Assembly: GCA_947034885.2 (NCBI GenBank)
Contig: OX344749.2
Span: 11,051,501-11,115,500 of the forward strand
Origin: Thuidium tamariscinum
Lineage: Eukaryota; Streptophyta; Bryopsida; Hypnales; Thuidiaceae
Length of the DNA: 64,000 nt
Reading direction: 5' to 3'
This document shows, piece by piece, positions 22,585 through 33,825 of this stretch (position 1 is the stretch's first letter; every line of letters begins with the position of its first letter). The translations under genes were made by a program, and so were the position numbers. The notes below the pieces were generated by a model. That model ran no database searches. It saw only the letters and a program-made list of their open reading frames with translations, and was not told the DNA's origin.

Positions 22585-22686
22585 TGATTTTCACTCGCTA
22601 ATACTAGAAAAATGTCATTTTAAGAAAACACTACCTCCAACTATGTTGAGTTCTTTATTTGCACGGTTTTGGGTGTTTCCACTATA
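22241..22686 (-). repeat. Dispersed ~385 bp repeat, copy 1 (inverted relative to copies 2 and 3)
   Basis: Ends are TATA(G/A)TGGAAACACCC and (reverse complement) TAAGGGCAAAACACCC. It carries the family landmarks 'AACCGTGCAAATAAGGAATTCAG'-like, 'AGTGTTGGCTC', 'CCTGTGAAACCGTC'-like and 'TAATTATAATTA'. It contains a (TA)n tract (22512-22581) that is short or absent in the other copies. Confidence 0.85.
22512..22581. repeat. (TA)n microsatellite inside repeat copy 1
   Basis: About 35 TA dinucleotides without interruption, sitting where the other copies have an A-rich stretch. Confidence 0.97.
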
Positions 22687-24103
22687 TTGATTAGTGATCC
22701 CAAAACTGGCTAAATTTTGCTCATTTTCTACTTAATTTTTTCATGCCCTTTGTAAATTTTTTTAAAAATCTTTCAAAAATGAACATTTGGCTAAAAACCC
22801 TGAATCTGTTCTCAGATCACTGGTACTGACTAGCACCATGCACCCCCCCCTTTTTTTTAGATTTTTGAGAAAGTGCCAAGATGGCAATCACATAAAATTT
22901 GGTGAAGCTTTGCATTTCTACATCCATCTCTTGCACCACAAAACATTTTTTTAGCCATATTCATACATTTTTCACCCAAATTGGACAATTTCATCTATAT
23001 CTTGAATAGTAATTAATAAAAAAGTTGTCAAAAAAAGTGTACTTTTATCTAGCAAAGAGTAGACATTTATTTTGAAATGGTGCAAAGTTGTGGCACCATG
23101 GTGCTAAAAAAATAGGGGTGACACTAACCATCCAATCCATTTGGGAAGAACCACTAGTTGGTTCTTTGATAGTTGGTGGAATTGGGGGAAAAAACTGATT
23201 GCAAACTTGTAATTTGGAAAATATTAGAAAAAAAATTGTGAAAAAATTGTTGAATTTCTATTTGGAGTAAGAAATAGAAAAAAAAAATTAGGATTGGTAA
23301 CTTAAGGAAGGTTTGATATGGGAATTTTAGGAAAATAGCTAGTAAAACTCATAAAAAAATCTCAAACATTGGTTTGTCCAATAAATTTGAATGATCCACA
23401 TTAAAAATTCAAAATGTAGATAATTAGGGTGTCACTTGCATTTAATATAATAATTTAATATCGCTTTATTTTAATATTTTTAGCATCAATTTATAAATAT
23501 TTATAGACAACTATTTGACAATTTTACCTATGGCCTTCAATAGCACCCAATTGTTGTGGGTTTTGAAAAATCATATCACACATATCTAATTTAGTTTAAA
23601 TCTAAAAATTACAAATCAGATTGTGATGGATGCATCTCCTTCTCTTCTTTTCCACAAAATTTGTTAGAAAATGCTTTGATCAATATAAGACAAATTCTAA
23701 ACCAATAATTATGTTCTTAAATGGACACTGCAGTCTTTCCCTCCTATTTGTTTTACACCCACTTTCATTGTCAATAACAAGGTATTAACATATTTGCATC
23801 TCTACATAAACGACTCCCAAAAACCTTCCGTTGAATTTACATGCAAGTTTTGTAGTGCAATTAAGTCACAATGCTTGATTACACGGTTTTGCCTACATAA
23901 CCATGCATTACAATCTTTTCATCCAACATCCAACTTTCATCTGGAATGTTCATCTACTACACTATATTGATTTCTTGGCAATAGTTTACGTTGGGCAATG
24001 CCTTCATTGTTAGGGATTCTGGAAAAAAATGTGCCTCCTCATTAGGCTCCGCCCTCCTTGACACCACATTTTTTTCCCCCGCAATCCCCTCCTCCTCAAG
24101 CAC
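22687..24103. other. Interior between two inverted repeat copies
   Basis: AT-rich with no ORF of note. It is bounded by oppositely oriented copies of the same 385 bp repeat, so 22241-24485 could be one foldback-type element of about 2.2 kb. The alternative is chance insertion of two copies. Confidence 0.4.
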
Positions 24104-24485
24104 TATAATGGAAACACCCAAAACCGTGCAAATAAGGAATTCAGCATAGTTGGAGGTAGTGTTTTCTAAAAATGATATTTTTCTAGTATTAGCGAGTGAA
24201 AATCATGAATATTCAAAAAAATAAATTTCGATACAGTATGTAATTTCTACAAATTTTCAAAGTGTTGGCTCTCTAGACCTGTGAAACCGTCCAGTAGGTG
24301 CCCCCAAAACTGAACCCTGCGAAAATCAGCACTCAGCCAACCAGATTCTACTATGTGTCCTTAACATATGTTAGCTAATTATAATTACACATGTGGCGAA
24401 CACATTAAGAAAAGTCTATTAACACAATTGGGTGAATCTATGGTCCATTCCAAGAACAGGTGTGGGAATGGGTGTTTTGCCCTTA
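24104..24485 (+). repeat. Dispersed ~385 bp repeat, copy 2
   Basis: Starts TATAATGGAAACACCC and ends GGGTGTTTTGCCCTTA. It matches copy 3 (29386-29771) along its whole length with scattered substitutions, and copy 1 in the opposite orientation. Confidence 0.88.
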
Positions 24486-25002
24486 CCCTAAACAAAACCA
24501 CAAAAAGTGGTGCAAAGAGTCCCTACGTGTCAGTCCACATGGAATAGACATAAACTACATTAAATTATTCTTGAAGATTAGTCACTCTCACATGGCCATA
24601 GCGAGTTCCTTCCAGTTGTGCGGCACGCACAAAGAAACGAACTTTTCAGCGAAGTCGAGTGAACATCAAAACTCTAGGCAACTCCATTGAAGATATTCAC
24701 CAACATCCAAGTTCCTGCATCAAGCACGTCCACAATCGCTTCCAGCCAAGCCTTCATTTCGAGTTTTTGACTGTCGATACTCTTCCAGTACCGGTATTTT
24801 TCACTTCAATTTCTCACTGAAGAGAATTGAATGTTACCAGAATTTCACCAAATCAATCGATCAATCAACAATCAATTAGCTTTTACACACAACACACAGA
24901 TTCTCTCGCCACACCTGTTGCATATTTAGACTTCACCGGCTTGAGCCAAATGCGACCGCGAGTAACTTACGCCGGAAAGTGCCACAGGTGTGAATTCGAA
25001 TA
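24486..25002. other. Spacer, no gene seen
   Basis: Moderate GC with no ORF similar to a known protein. Confidence 0.35.
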
Positions 25003-25004
25003 TA

Positions 25005-25094
25005 CTCCCTCTGTCCTACTATAAGCTTCCTAATTACGCTGATTTACAGTCTTTGCACAAAGAATTTGGGAAGCTTTTAGTGGGACGGAGGGAG
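25005..25094. mobile_element. Stowaway MITE (Tc1/mariner type), 90 bp
   Basis: The left end CTCCCTCTGTCCTACTATAA and the right end reading TTTTAGTGGGACGGAGGGAG form the classic Stowaway inverted repeats (CTCCCTCCGTCC-type). The element is flanked by TA at 25003-25004 and 25095-25096. Confidence 0.95.
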
Positions 25095-25096
25095 TA

Positions 25097-26251
25097 CATC
25101 ACAATTGTGATTATAATTGGAAAAATCAGAACGGTTTGGTACAGTAAAATCAATTGGGTTGGTGTAAATTCAGTGCTGATATGAGATGTGGCACACGTAA
25201 GTTAGCAATTTCTGTAAGATACGGAGTACAAGATGATTTGATCAGTAACTCATCTAGTTCGCAGTAATTCAGTTGCTCCTGAAACACAGCGATTGCAGTT
25301 TTACTGTAAGTTAGTACCGGTAATTGCTGTTTCTGGGTCCGTTGTAGGAGCATCAAAGGTTCGGCTGCTTACTGGATTTGGTGGCTAACGGCTACCCACG
25401 ACAGCCAGAACTCACCAGGAGCACCACCCACCAAGGCCGCACTGCCGGAGGGCATCTCGAAGCCCGATTTTTATGATGTCGGAATGACACAGCCGCGTCC
25501 AGCATCTGAAAAGCCGTGCCTTGCTCCCGGCTTGGACGGCCTGCGAAGGGTTTGCAAGGGTTTGCACGGGTTTTACAGGATTTACAGGTGTAGGAAAGAA
25601 TCAAAGGTGGAGATGAGTCCAGATGGAGGACGCAGGGCAGTACAAGGGAGCAGATCCTGGCTCGTGCATCTTCCCATCACCAGCAGCCAGCAGCCAGGCC
25701 AGCTCCTTCCAAGGAGGATCCGAGGCGGACCCATTCTTCTCCGCCTGGAAGGTCCTGCCTGCACAGAACTCGGGCACCCAAATTTCCACCAGTGCGTCTG
25801 TCCTGTTCTCCATTATACAACATAAAATCACAGCACACATGGCCCGCTTGTCTTCACTTGACTAGCTAGCTTCGCCGCAGCAGCACCGGATCTCCCATCT
25901 CATCATCTCTCTCTCGCTCATGCTAGTTGTGAGATTCCGGCTGTCAGTACAGTTTGCTGTGTCTGCCGATCCTCCGCTCTAGCTAGCTTTCTTACGTACG
26001 TTGTGTCTAGAACATTGTTCTCGACCTGTAGCGGTAATCGATTGATTACCCGGGGCGGATCGGCGCGGGGGCTCATTCGTTTGTGCAGCTGGAGGTGCTT
26101 TTGCAAGCGCTGGACGTGGGAGGGGGGAAGGTGTGTCTGAAACGGAATGGGAGTGATGGTGGGTGCTTTGTACTTTGCTTTCTAGGTTGGGGTATTGCGA
26201 GCTTGTACGTGATCGTCGATCGGCAGCCTGTGGAGAACTCGGATTGCAGCT
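25097..26251. promoter_or_regulatory. Upstream region and probable leader of the X8 gene
   Basis: GC rises sharply from about 25,390, typical of the 5' side of genes in this window. Frames are open on both strands only because of base composition; none has protein-like features. A 5' leader or leader intron may lie here. No TATA box was pinned down. Confidence 0.35.
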
Positions 26252-28595
26252 ATGATGAAGCAGTGCTGGACTGTGGTGACTCTGTTTCTGGTGGCGCCCC
26301 TCTTGCTAGGTAAGTTAGTGGTTTTGCGGTCGATTCTCAATTTGGGTTGCTCCCTGACTGATTCACCTTGAATTTGGTCGTCGCACCATATCCTTTCAGC
26401 AATGGTACTGAAGCTCGCAGAATCACTGTTCGGGAGCCCCGGGCAGCAAACTGGGCCTAAATTTCTTCGTTTAGCTCGTGGAGAATTAGCGAAATAGTAT
26501 CGTTGTTGAAATGTTACGGAGCCTCAGGACTCTCGATTGCGGAGGCACCATCTGTCGCTGGGTTTCCGGAATTGGATGCTCGTAGGAGTGAGACGAGGAG
26601 AAAGTAGTCGTAGTAAAGCTTAAATCTGCAAGGAAGCGAAGGTTTGTGAAGCAGAATTGAGAGACGGGGTGCTTACGCAGAGTCAATACCCTCAGTCAGT
26701 TTACAAATCGATCCTCCTATTTGAAAATCTCCTGACTTGCTACGCTCTTCAGTGGTAGCAAGGTTCCGGATGGGGAGCGAGCTTCGAGCAGAGCGTAGTT
26801 CTCTAGTCCTGGTGCCTGCATTTCCAGAAGCCCTAGCTCGCTAGTCCATGTGCTGAGATTCTGTTGTGGAACGGCAGGGACTGTGGCAGGAGAAGGCAAC
26901 GTCACCACGGAGACGGCGAACTTGGAGGGCGTGCCCATGATAATGATCAACAGGACATTGTTCAACAGCACCAGGCCGCGTGCACGGCGCCTGGCCACTG
27001 CCTCGGTGTGGTGCATTTCCATCCCTAACACTTCCGACACCTCCTTGCAAGGCTCCCTGGACTGGGCGTGCGGCCCACTTGCCAACCAAGGGCAAATCAA
27101 TTGCGGGCCTATCAACGTCGGAGGGGCTTGCTACGATCCCAACACAGTGGCTCACCATTGCGATTGGGCCTTCAATGCTTACTTCGTGAGCATGAATGGG
27201 ACTTCGGAGTCTTGTGACTTCAGTGGCACTGCGCAGCAAGTCTCCATCGATCCGAGTATGGACTCCTTCCCTTCTCCCCACCACAGCCAATTTTCAGTCT
27301 TTCCAGTTTGATGTAATGTACATGCTCCATTCACCATACTGTAAGGAAAAGGCCATTTCCTACAACAATCTAGAAACTTGCACCATTTTAAATTTTGCGC
27401 ATTTTCTATTTTGTGGGTTTAAGTAGAAATCAATTGCAAAAATCTAAATGCCAATAGACTGTCTAGTGGTTTCACACCAAGCATGAATCAAAGCTCAAAT
27501 GTATGGTCAATTGCGGAGCCGCTAATGCACTAACTCAATGGAACCTCTACCTTGTAAACCCTCTTTTCTTGAAACGATGATTCTCAGATACACTCTGTAA
27601 TTGCGTCCCAAACCACATTCCTCAGAATCTCTACACGTTTGATTGGAACTATTTGATGTGGAAGAGCATTGTTGATGCCCATTTGTCTCTTGAGGTAGTG
27701 TCATTTGAAAGAGTTGCAAAATTATGTGATTCCCTGTGCACGTGAGTCTTGAATCACGTTTTACTTCGATGTCGATGCGTCTTCGGTTTAGGTCAACGAT
27801 CTGCTTCCAGGGGAAAGTTAAAAACTGGTCTCAAAAAATGAGGTTTAGGGGGAAATCAATGGGAGACTTGTCGGGGATTACAGTGGGGAAATCCCCTAAA
27901 AGTCGAGACCTAATTGTAAGTGTACCGAGGTGGCTGTTTGAAGTCTAGTTTTGCTCGATTCCATGGCATACTTGTGCCGGAGGTTTTGTCCCTCAAGTGG
28001 TGTATTTTTGTACTGATTTGGGGTATTGTTTTGGTGCAAACAGGTTCAGGGACTTGTGTATTCTCACCAGCAAACATGTAAGTGTTGCCACTTCCTGAGT
28101 TTCTCTTCCAGTTTAGTCTCATTGCGTCTATTAATCGTAATCAGGGTTCGTTCATTCGTGCATTAATTCATAGTCAGAGAATTGAATGTACAGCTTTAAT
28201 CCTCACCCGTGGAAGTTCACCAGATAGCAGTTGAACAACCCAAATGAAACGTGGATTGCAAATTCAGAATTGGTGCATTTCTGGGAATGGATAACTCACC
28301 ATCGATCGCTGCCGACCGACCCATAATAACTCATTGGCATGATTTTTCAATTTGCTTTAATTTCAACTGGTTCCGATTTTGGTGACTGAAAATGGGTTGT
28401 TTTGTTGCTGGCCTTTGCAGAACACTGAATAGTACAACCCCTGGTACTTCTCCACCTACTACTTCTCCTGTATCACCAAGTGGATCACCAATTTACAGTC
28501 CCGCCCCTAACCTGGCAGCCCCAGTAACCTGGCAACCCCACCACCTCTTCAGTGTCTCCACGGCAGTCATTCTTCTGACGTACCTCTCCACATAA
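26252..28595 (+). CDS. X8-domain GPI-anchored protein (PDCB-like callose-binding), 4 coding exons, 214 aa
   Basis: Exons: 26252-26309, 26878-27255, 28044-28077 and 28421-28595. All introns are GT-AG and phases close on a TAA stop. Residues 1-20 are a hydrophobic signal peptide. The X8 domain (about 64-150) starts WCIS, contains SLDWACG, GGACYDPNT and ESCDFSGTA, and has the six family cysteines (65, 84, 95, 104, 132, 150) plus an extra one at 114. A Ser/Thr/Pro-rich stretch and a hydrophobic C-terminus (STAVILLTYL) suit GPI attachment. X8 proteins of this build bind callose (1,3-beta-glucan) at the cell surface or plasmodesmata; that specific site is inferred. The sixth cysteine comes from the 34-base exon 3. 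A second ATG at 26255 could also start translation. Confidence 0.92.
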
Positions 28596-29385
28596 CCCAC
28601 AAAAAGAAACGAAAAAAATAAATTCTAGTTGTGATCCAAATGAGGCTCTTAGTACCCACCAATTTTCCCCGGACTATATTTCTTTCCCAGTCATTGGATG
28701 CTGATCGACTGCTTCCTGAAGAATCTCTCACTTGAAGTCTGCCTCAGGCCGCCCCCAAATGCATGAATTGCTGCCATTCCATGTGTCTCTACTGAACGGC
28801 TTGAATAGGGCTTCCACCGTGGTTTGTGTACCGACTTCAATTCCAGGCAAGGGTGGAGGAATTGGTTGTCTCCGTGGTTTAGATTGTAGCTATTTCAGCA
28901 CCGCCTTTCGACTCCGTTGAAAAGGCGGAGGGTGCGGTTGTAAATGTTGGGCCTGGAATTCGGGATTCACGACTGGGACCCGAACTCAGTTGTAAACATA
29001 TTCTGTACTGTAGTAGGATTCCACTTGATGTGGATCGAGGCAGTCAGTGTTGAATCTGTTGAAATCAGACTGCCTGTTCCTCGAGTGCTCGATCTTAGTT
29101 TCAAAAAGGAATGCCACGATTCCACTGTCTGGCGTTTAGAACTCGCCGGGTGTTGCACATTATTGTGGGTTTGTCAGGCTGCGCAATCATCGGTCACGAG
29201 TGGAATCATGCCGTTAATTTAAATGCCAATAAACAATTTGGAACTATGTGCAAGAGCGACTGTCGTAGATTGAATTGACATTCTCTAGGGATCCGTCTTG
29301 AAACCCTGACATCCAGAACTCATGTTGATGACATCTCACTGCTCGGTCGGCACTAAGTTGGGATACAAAGCCATCACTCTGGTTC
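28596..29385. other. 3' flank of the X8 gene, no further gene seen
   Basis: Likely contains the 3' UTR (an AATAAA-like AAATAAATT occurs at about 28,616). Later open frames have no recognisable features. Confidence 0.4.
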
Positions 29386-29771
29386 TATAGTGGAAACACC
29401 CAAAACCGTGCAAATAAGGAATTCAGCATAGCTGGAGGCAGTGTTTTCTAAAAATGACATTTTTCTGGTATTAGCGAGTGAGAATCATGAATATTAAAAA
29501 AAAAAGATTTTTCCGATACAGTCTGTAATTTCTACAAATTTTCAAAGTGTTGGCTCCCTAGACCTGTGAAACCGTCCAGTAGGTGCCCTCAAAATTGAAC
29601 CTTGCGAAAATCAGCATTCAACCAACCAAATTCTCCTATGTGTCCTTCAACTGGGTCAACTAATTATAATTACACATGTGGCAAACACATTGAGGAAAGT
29701 CTACTAACACAATTGGGTGAATCTATGGTCCATCCCAAGGAACATGCACAGGAATGGGTGTTTTGCCCTTA
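29386..29771 (+). repeat. Dispersed ~385 bp repeat, copy 3
   Basis: Starts TATAGTGGAAACACCC and ends GGGTGTTTTGCCCTTA. It is the single copy outside the inverted pair at 22.2-24.5 kb. The shared ends in all three copies define the element as a MITE-like unit with short inverted termini (…AAACACCC). Confidence 0.88.
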
Positions 29772-29934
29772 TCAAATGCTTGTGTGAAGTATGTACATTA
29801 TGCCGGTTGGCAATTTTGCCAGTAGAAAATAGCTATTCATAGGGTTTGTGGCATTCCATGTACTAATATTTGTGGGGAAATGAAATGATGCTTAGTAATG
29901 TACCTTGTAAGGACATCGCGGACTTGAATGGTTC

Positions 29935-31300
29935 GATGAATGACAAGGAATTCTCTCATGTAGGACAAAAATGCAATCATTCATCCTTAGTTTTAGAAGT
30001 AGAAAATGAAGATCTTCTACAATTCTTTGACTTCAAATGAGTTTTTTTGAATGTTTTATTACCAATGATCCCCACAATTTTAGAAATGATGAATTCTATA
30101 GGGAACCCCCCCCCCCCTCCCCCACATCCTTCTAAGGCTAATCCCTAAATGACAAATTGTGGCTATGGTACTCATGAATTTTGATACCTTGGAGATCATT
30201 GGTTCAAAGAAATTCAAAAGCACTCATTGGAAGTCAAAGTGTTGTAGAAGATCTTCCATTTCCACCTTAACCCCTCATTGCCCAAGCTCCAACCATGTCA
30301 AGAAACAACCCTACTTTTCAAGTGTTATAAGTCTAAATGTGAGTAACGTGTGAAAATCTGAACCATACAATCTTGTAGTGTGCCTATTAAAGATGTTGTA
30401 GATCAAATTTGGAGTCATTTGACCGTATAGATTGAAAGATATTATATTTTAGTGTTCAAAAAAGATGCTGAAATTTTCTTAAAAACACATTTAGAGGTGA
30501 AATTTGATTTCTAAACCTACTCAAATGAAAAAACTTTAAACTAAAAAATGATTCAAAAATAAAATAAAAACACTTTGGTGATAAAAAAATATCATTAAAT
30601 TGACTCATTGTGTTTGCAAAATTGTTTTGAAATGTCAAAAAACAATGAAAAAAGTAGCAAAAAATCACATCTATGGTTGAACCTCTCTTTACTAAAATGC
30701 TTCTTAGTCACTCATTAGTTGTTGGACTAATATGAAATTTGAACCACAAAAACTAGACTAGTATACTCAACTTTTCCAACAAAAATTGTTGTAAATTGAT
30801 CATGTAAAAATAAGTTATAAGTTGCCAAAGTTCACTACACTCCAAAAATGGTAGGATTTTGAACTTCAAATTGCTTCCAAACATTCAAAACAACTTGAAT
30901 TGATATGAAAATCTTACCATAGTAACTAGACTTCAAGGCAAAGAAAAACCAACAAATTTGATTGAAATCAAGCATTGAATGAAAAGATACAAGCCCTCGA
31001 AGTTGCAGCCCTAAAATGTAGTTTGGTGAACTCAAATTGAACCTACAAGCTTTGATTAGCTGCCAAAAATTCAATACCACTTGGATTGATTTGAAAATTT
31101 TACCATAGAAACTAGACTTCTATGCACAACTTTCCCAACAAGTTTTTATTGAATTTGGATAGCAATTGCAAAAGTTATAGCACTTTGAAGTTGGTTGTTA
31201 GACTATGTGAAGACACTTTTGGGCCCCTTGGGCAGTGAGGGGTTAAAATTGAATAGTTGCATTTTTGTCCTACAAAGAAAGACTTTCACTTGTTCATTGA
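29935..31300. mobile_element. Foldback MITE-like element, copy I, split by a TTAA-flanked insertion
   Basis: The left end (GATGAATGACAAGGAATTC, then GTAGGACAAAAATGCAA) is mirrored at the right end (TTGCATTTTTGTCCTAC, 31,253-31,272). Inner arms around 'GAAGATCTTCTACAA' (30,010) and 'TTGTAGAAGATCTTC' (30,242) are also inverted. The element is interrupted at 30271-31242. A related intact copy lies at 40006-40400, and single arms occur near 31,340-31,500, 42,600-42,740 and 54,100-54,250. Confidence 0.7.
30271..31242. mobile_element. TTAA-flanked element 1, 972 bp, CCCC termini
   Basis: Terminal inverted repeats CCCCTCATTGCCCAAG and (3' end, reverse complement) CCCCTCACTGCCCAAG differ at one base. 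TTAA lies directly on both sides (30267-30270 and 31243-31246). The insertion splits the foldback element around it, and removing one TTAA restores a continuous match to the related copy at 40.3 kb, which supports a true TTAA duplication. No ORF of note is present. A TTAA duplication with C-rich ends is the piggyBac hallmark, but no transposase is present to prove membership. Confidence 0.75.
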
Positions 31301-33022
31301 CTAGAAAATGCCCTCCATATTATTTAGGGTTAATCCTTGTGGCCATGGAAATTATGCATTTTGATACTGAGTGACATCATTTACTTTGAATAAATCAAAT
31401 ATACTCAGTGGTAGTCAAAATATTATAGAAAGATCTCTCCTTTCCACCTCTAATATTGAGAATGAATAGTTGCACTTTTGTCTTATAAGAGTAGATTCTT
31501 TGACTTTTAATGGACACAAAATGTCCACCTCAATGTTTATGGATTAAATTTAAATTTGAAGGTGAGAACAAATCATGCAAAGAAATATCTATAAATGTAT
31601 CATTCAATGATTCCATTTTCAAAATAAAAGGTACATACTCAAGTGGGATAAAGAATATCAAACTTATATAGATCATTTAAGAGTTAGGTTTACATTATTG
31701 TTGAATTGAACTCATCTCTTTGTAAAATCCCCTTTTCACTATCTCTACAAGTGCTTTCACAATGATCTATTTAGAAAGCTAAATTGCATAGTTGACCTTG
31801 AAGAACTCACTTTGCACGCTTCAATCTTTGACAAGGATAGGTAAAAGTGAAACTTATAATGCCACAACATACAAAAAGTGTCTAATCAATGACCTTCTCA
31901 ATTTAATGAATGACCCTAATTATCAATTAGGCTAGAAACAAAGGATATATCTAATTCCCTAATAATTGGATTATTTTTTAGATTATCACCTTGGTGTTAA
32001 AGTAGTCTATAGTAAAAGTGACTATGCTCTATAAGAGATCATTACATGGACATAAAATTGACTTTCTTCAATGTACCAACAATACACATTTCAAGAGGTC
32101 GTTGCTTTTAGTGACTAAAGCAGTTAACTCCAAAAATTTGTGACACAATCAGCTCTTACGTGGTCACTTCAACAACAGACTACCTTAAGTCTCATCCTTT
32201 TAGGGTTAAGAAGTTGTGGAGCAATGATGATTGAGATGAGTACTTCTTGACTCATGAATCAACATTTAAGTTTCCACAACATTCTTCAAGTATTTTATTT
32301 AACAGTACAGTGTAAACATTGACATGGGACCCTGTAAAAAACAGACATAACAGACCGGTTCGTCCGAAGAACTCATTAGACCTTACTCTCTTATTGATAT
32401 ATTATATACAGGAGTTCTCCTGGAATCCCCGGGATAAATTTCTATTGATACATCAAAATATCAAATCTGGTGACACTGAATTGAGTATGCTCACAAGTGG
32501 CACACAACCATCCAGTGTCAAATACTTCGACTCTAGAACACAAACCAAACGACAAGTACTCATGATGTCCCTCCAATGAAAATTGATTCCAATAACCTTA
32601 GATGCAGCAATCTGCAGCAATGTTATTAAAAATGCAGGGCACCACACACGATCACTGTTCTAGCATTGCTAGGCTAACCTACTCCCTAACCCAAATTACA
32701 GGTAACTACCAAATCACAAAGCAACTAAAATGGCTTTCAACGACCTCATTCCACAAGTGTGGTCATTTGACACATCCACTTCACAAGCTGGACACAGTAG
32801 CCCAAGTGATATCCCCGTAGTGCAACTGCGTCACAGCCAGTTCCCACGAATTTGAAAAGGGTATGCAACAAATGCATACCTTTGACGTCAATATGGAGTA
32901 TTTCATTTATCATGAATTGAATTGCCCATGCTCCATCTTAAATTTACCTTTGGCGCCACCTGACTGCATCTTATTGTCTTTTTCACCCTTCTGTCCAGTT
33001 AAAGACAACAGTTATTATATGC
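31301..33022. other. AT-rich spacer with one foldback-family arm
   Basis: The segment at about 31,340-31,500 repeats one arm of the foldback family (…AGTCAAAATATTATAGA-AGATCT…, GAATAGTTGCACTTTTGTC). Otherwise no gene was recognised. Confidence 0.4.
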
Positions 33023-33424
33023 AGTAAAAAATGACAACAGAGATAAAAAGAAACAGCGGGAGGAGAAAGGCAAGAAATGGATAATTATTGAAGAGGAAGC
33101 AGCTACTTCAAAGGACTCTGTGACAACATTCAATCCTACTCATGATTATTTCGGCTTGGAAATTGGACCACATGATAAGGTTTAAACAATGTTGCTTAGT
33201 CCTTTGAACTTGGATACTTTCATAGAAATAATTTCTGTATTTTTAGACGCTCTCCTCACCTATTTGATGTAAATCTGTCCCATGTGGAGAGCACGGTAAA
33301 GCACAGGAAATTTCACACAATAACTGAAAGAGTGCATGTCAAGATAACCCCTAATGCCGTACAAGACGTATACGTCACATCAACACATTCAACCACTGCT
33401 ATCACCCATCACAAAGCATTTTAG
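33023..33424 (+). other. Exon-like open blocks of unknown identity
   Basis: After a CAG at 33020-33022, one frame is open for 51 codons (KKKQREEKGKKW … HDYFGLEIGPHDK) up to a GT at about 33,181. A second frame, open from about 33,200 to 33,424, reads …RSPHLFDVNLSHVEST… without an ATG. The first block is Lys/Glu-rich. They may be exons of a decayed or unrecognised plus-strand gene converging on the methyltransferase, or chance. No family was recognised. Confidence 0.25.
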
Positions 33425-33825
33425 AAGACATGTAGGATATCACCAGATCGAGGAGTTGGCATTCTATCAGTGCTACTTGCGGCACCAAGGCATGCTCTCT
33501 TGAACTAAAGAAAATCCAAAAACGGCAGGCATTTAGGGATTAAGGGAACTCCAATTTTCTCTCCAAATATTATGCGTGGAATATTAATGAGAAAGAATTA
33601 GAACGGGCTTCGCTGGGGAAAACAGTAAACTACGTTCCTCAACAAGTCTATTCATAAACTACGTTCATGACTTTGAAGCGGATGGAATTGTCTCTGGTAA
33701 TCCCTTCACAGGTGCATTTAGTGTCAACCTCACCAAACTTTCGAACGATTCATTATTACAGATTGATAATGTGCTTTAGCAATAGTACTTGTGTTTGTGC
33801 TCACCATTCGGAAACACTGAAATGG

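Noticed and set aside
25392..25865. Overlapping open frames on both strands upstream of the X8 gene
   Set aside because: Openness follows from the GC-rich composition; no domain, no consistent splice structure, and they overlap the probable leader.
26717..27290. Minus-strand frames of 130-150 codons opposite the X8 exon
   Set aside because: The plus-strand frame encodes a clear X8 domain, so these are antisense shadows.
32453..32647. Minus-strand 64-codon frame with a balanced composition
   Set aside because: No family recognised, no neighbouring exons or splice sites that extend it, and it sits in repeat-rich spacer.
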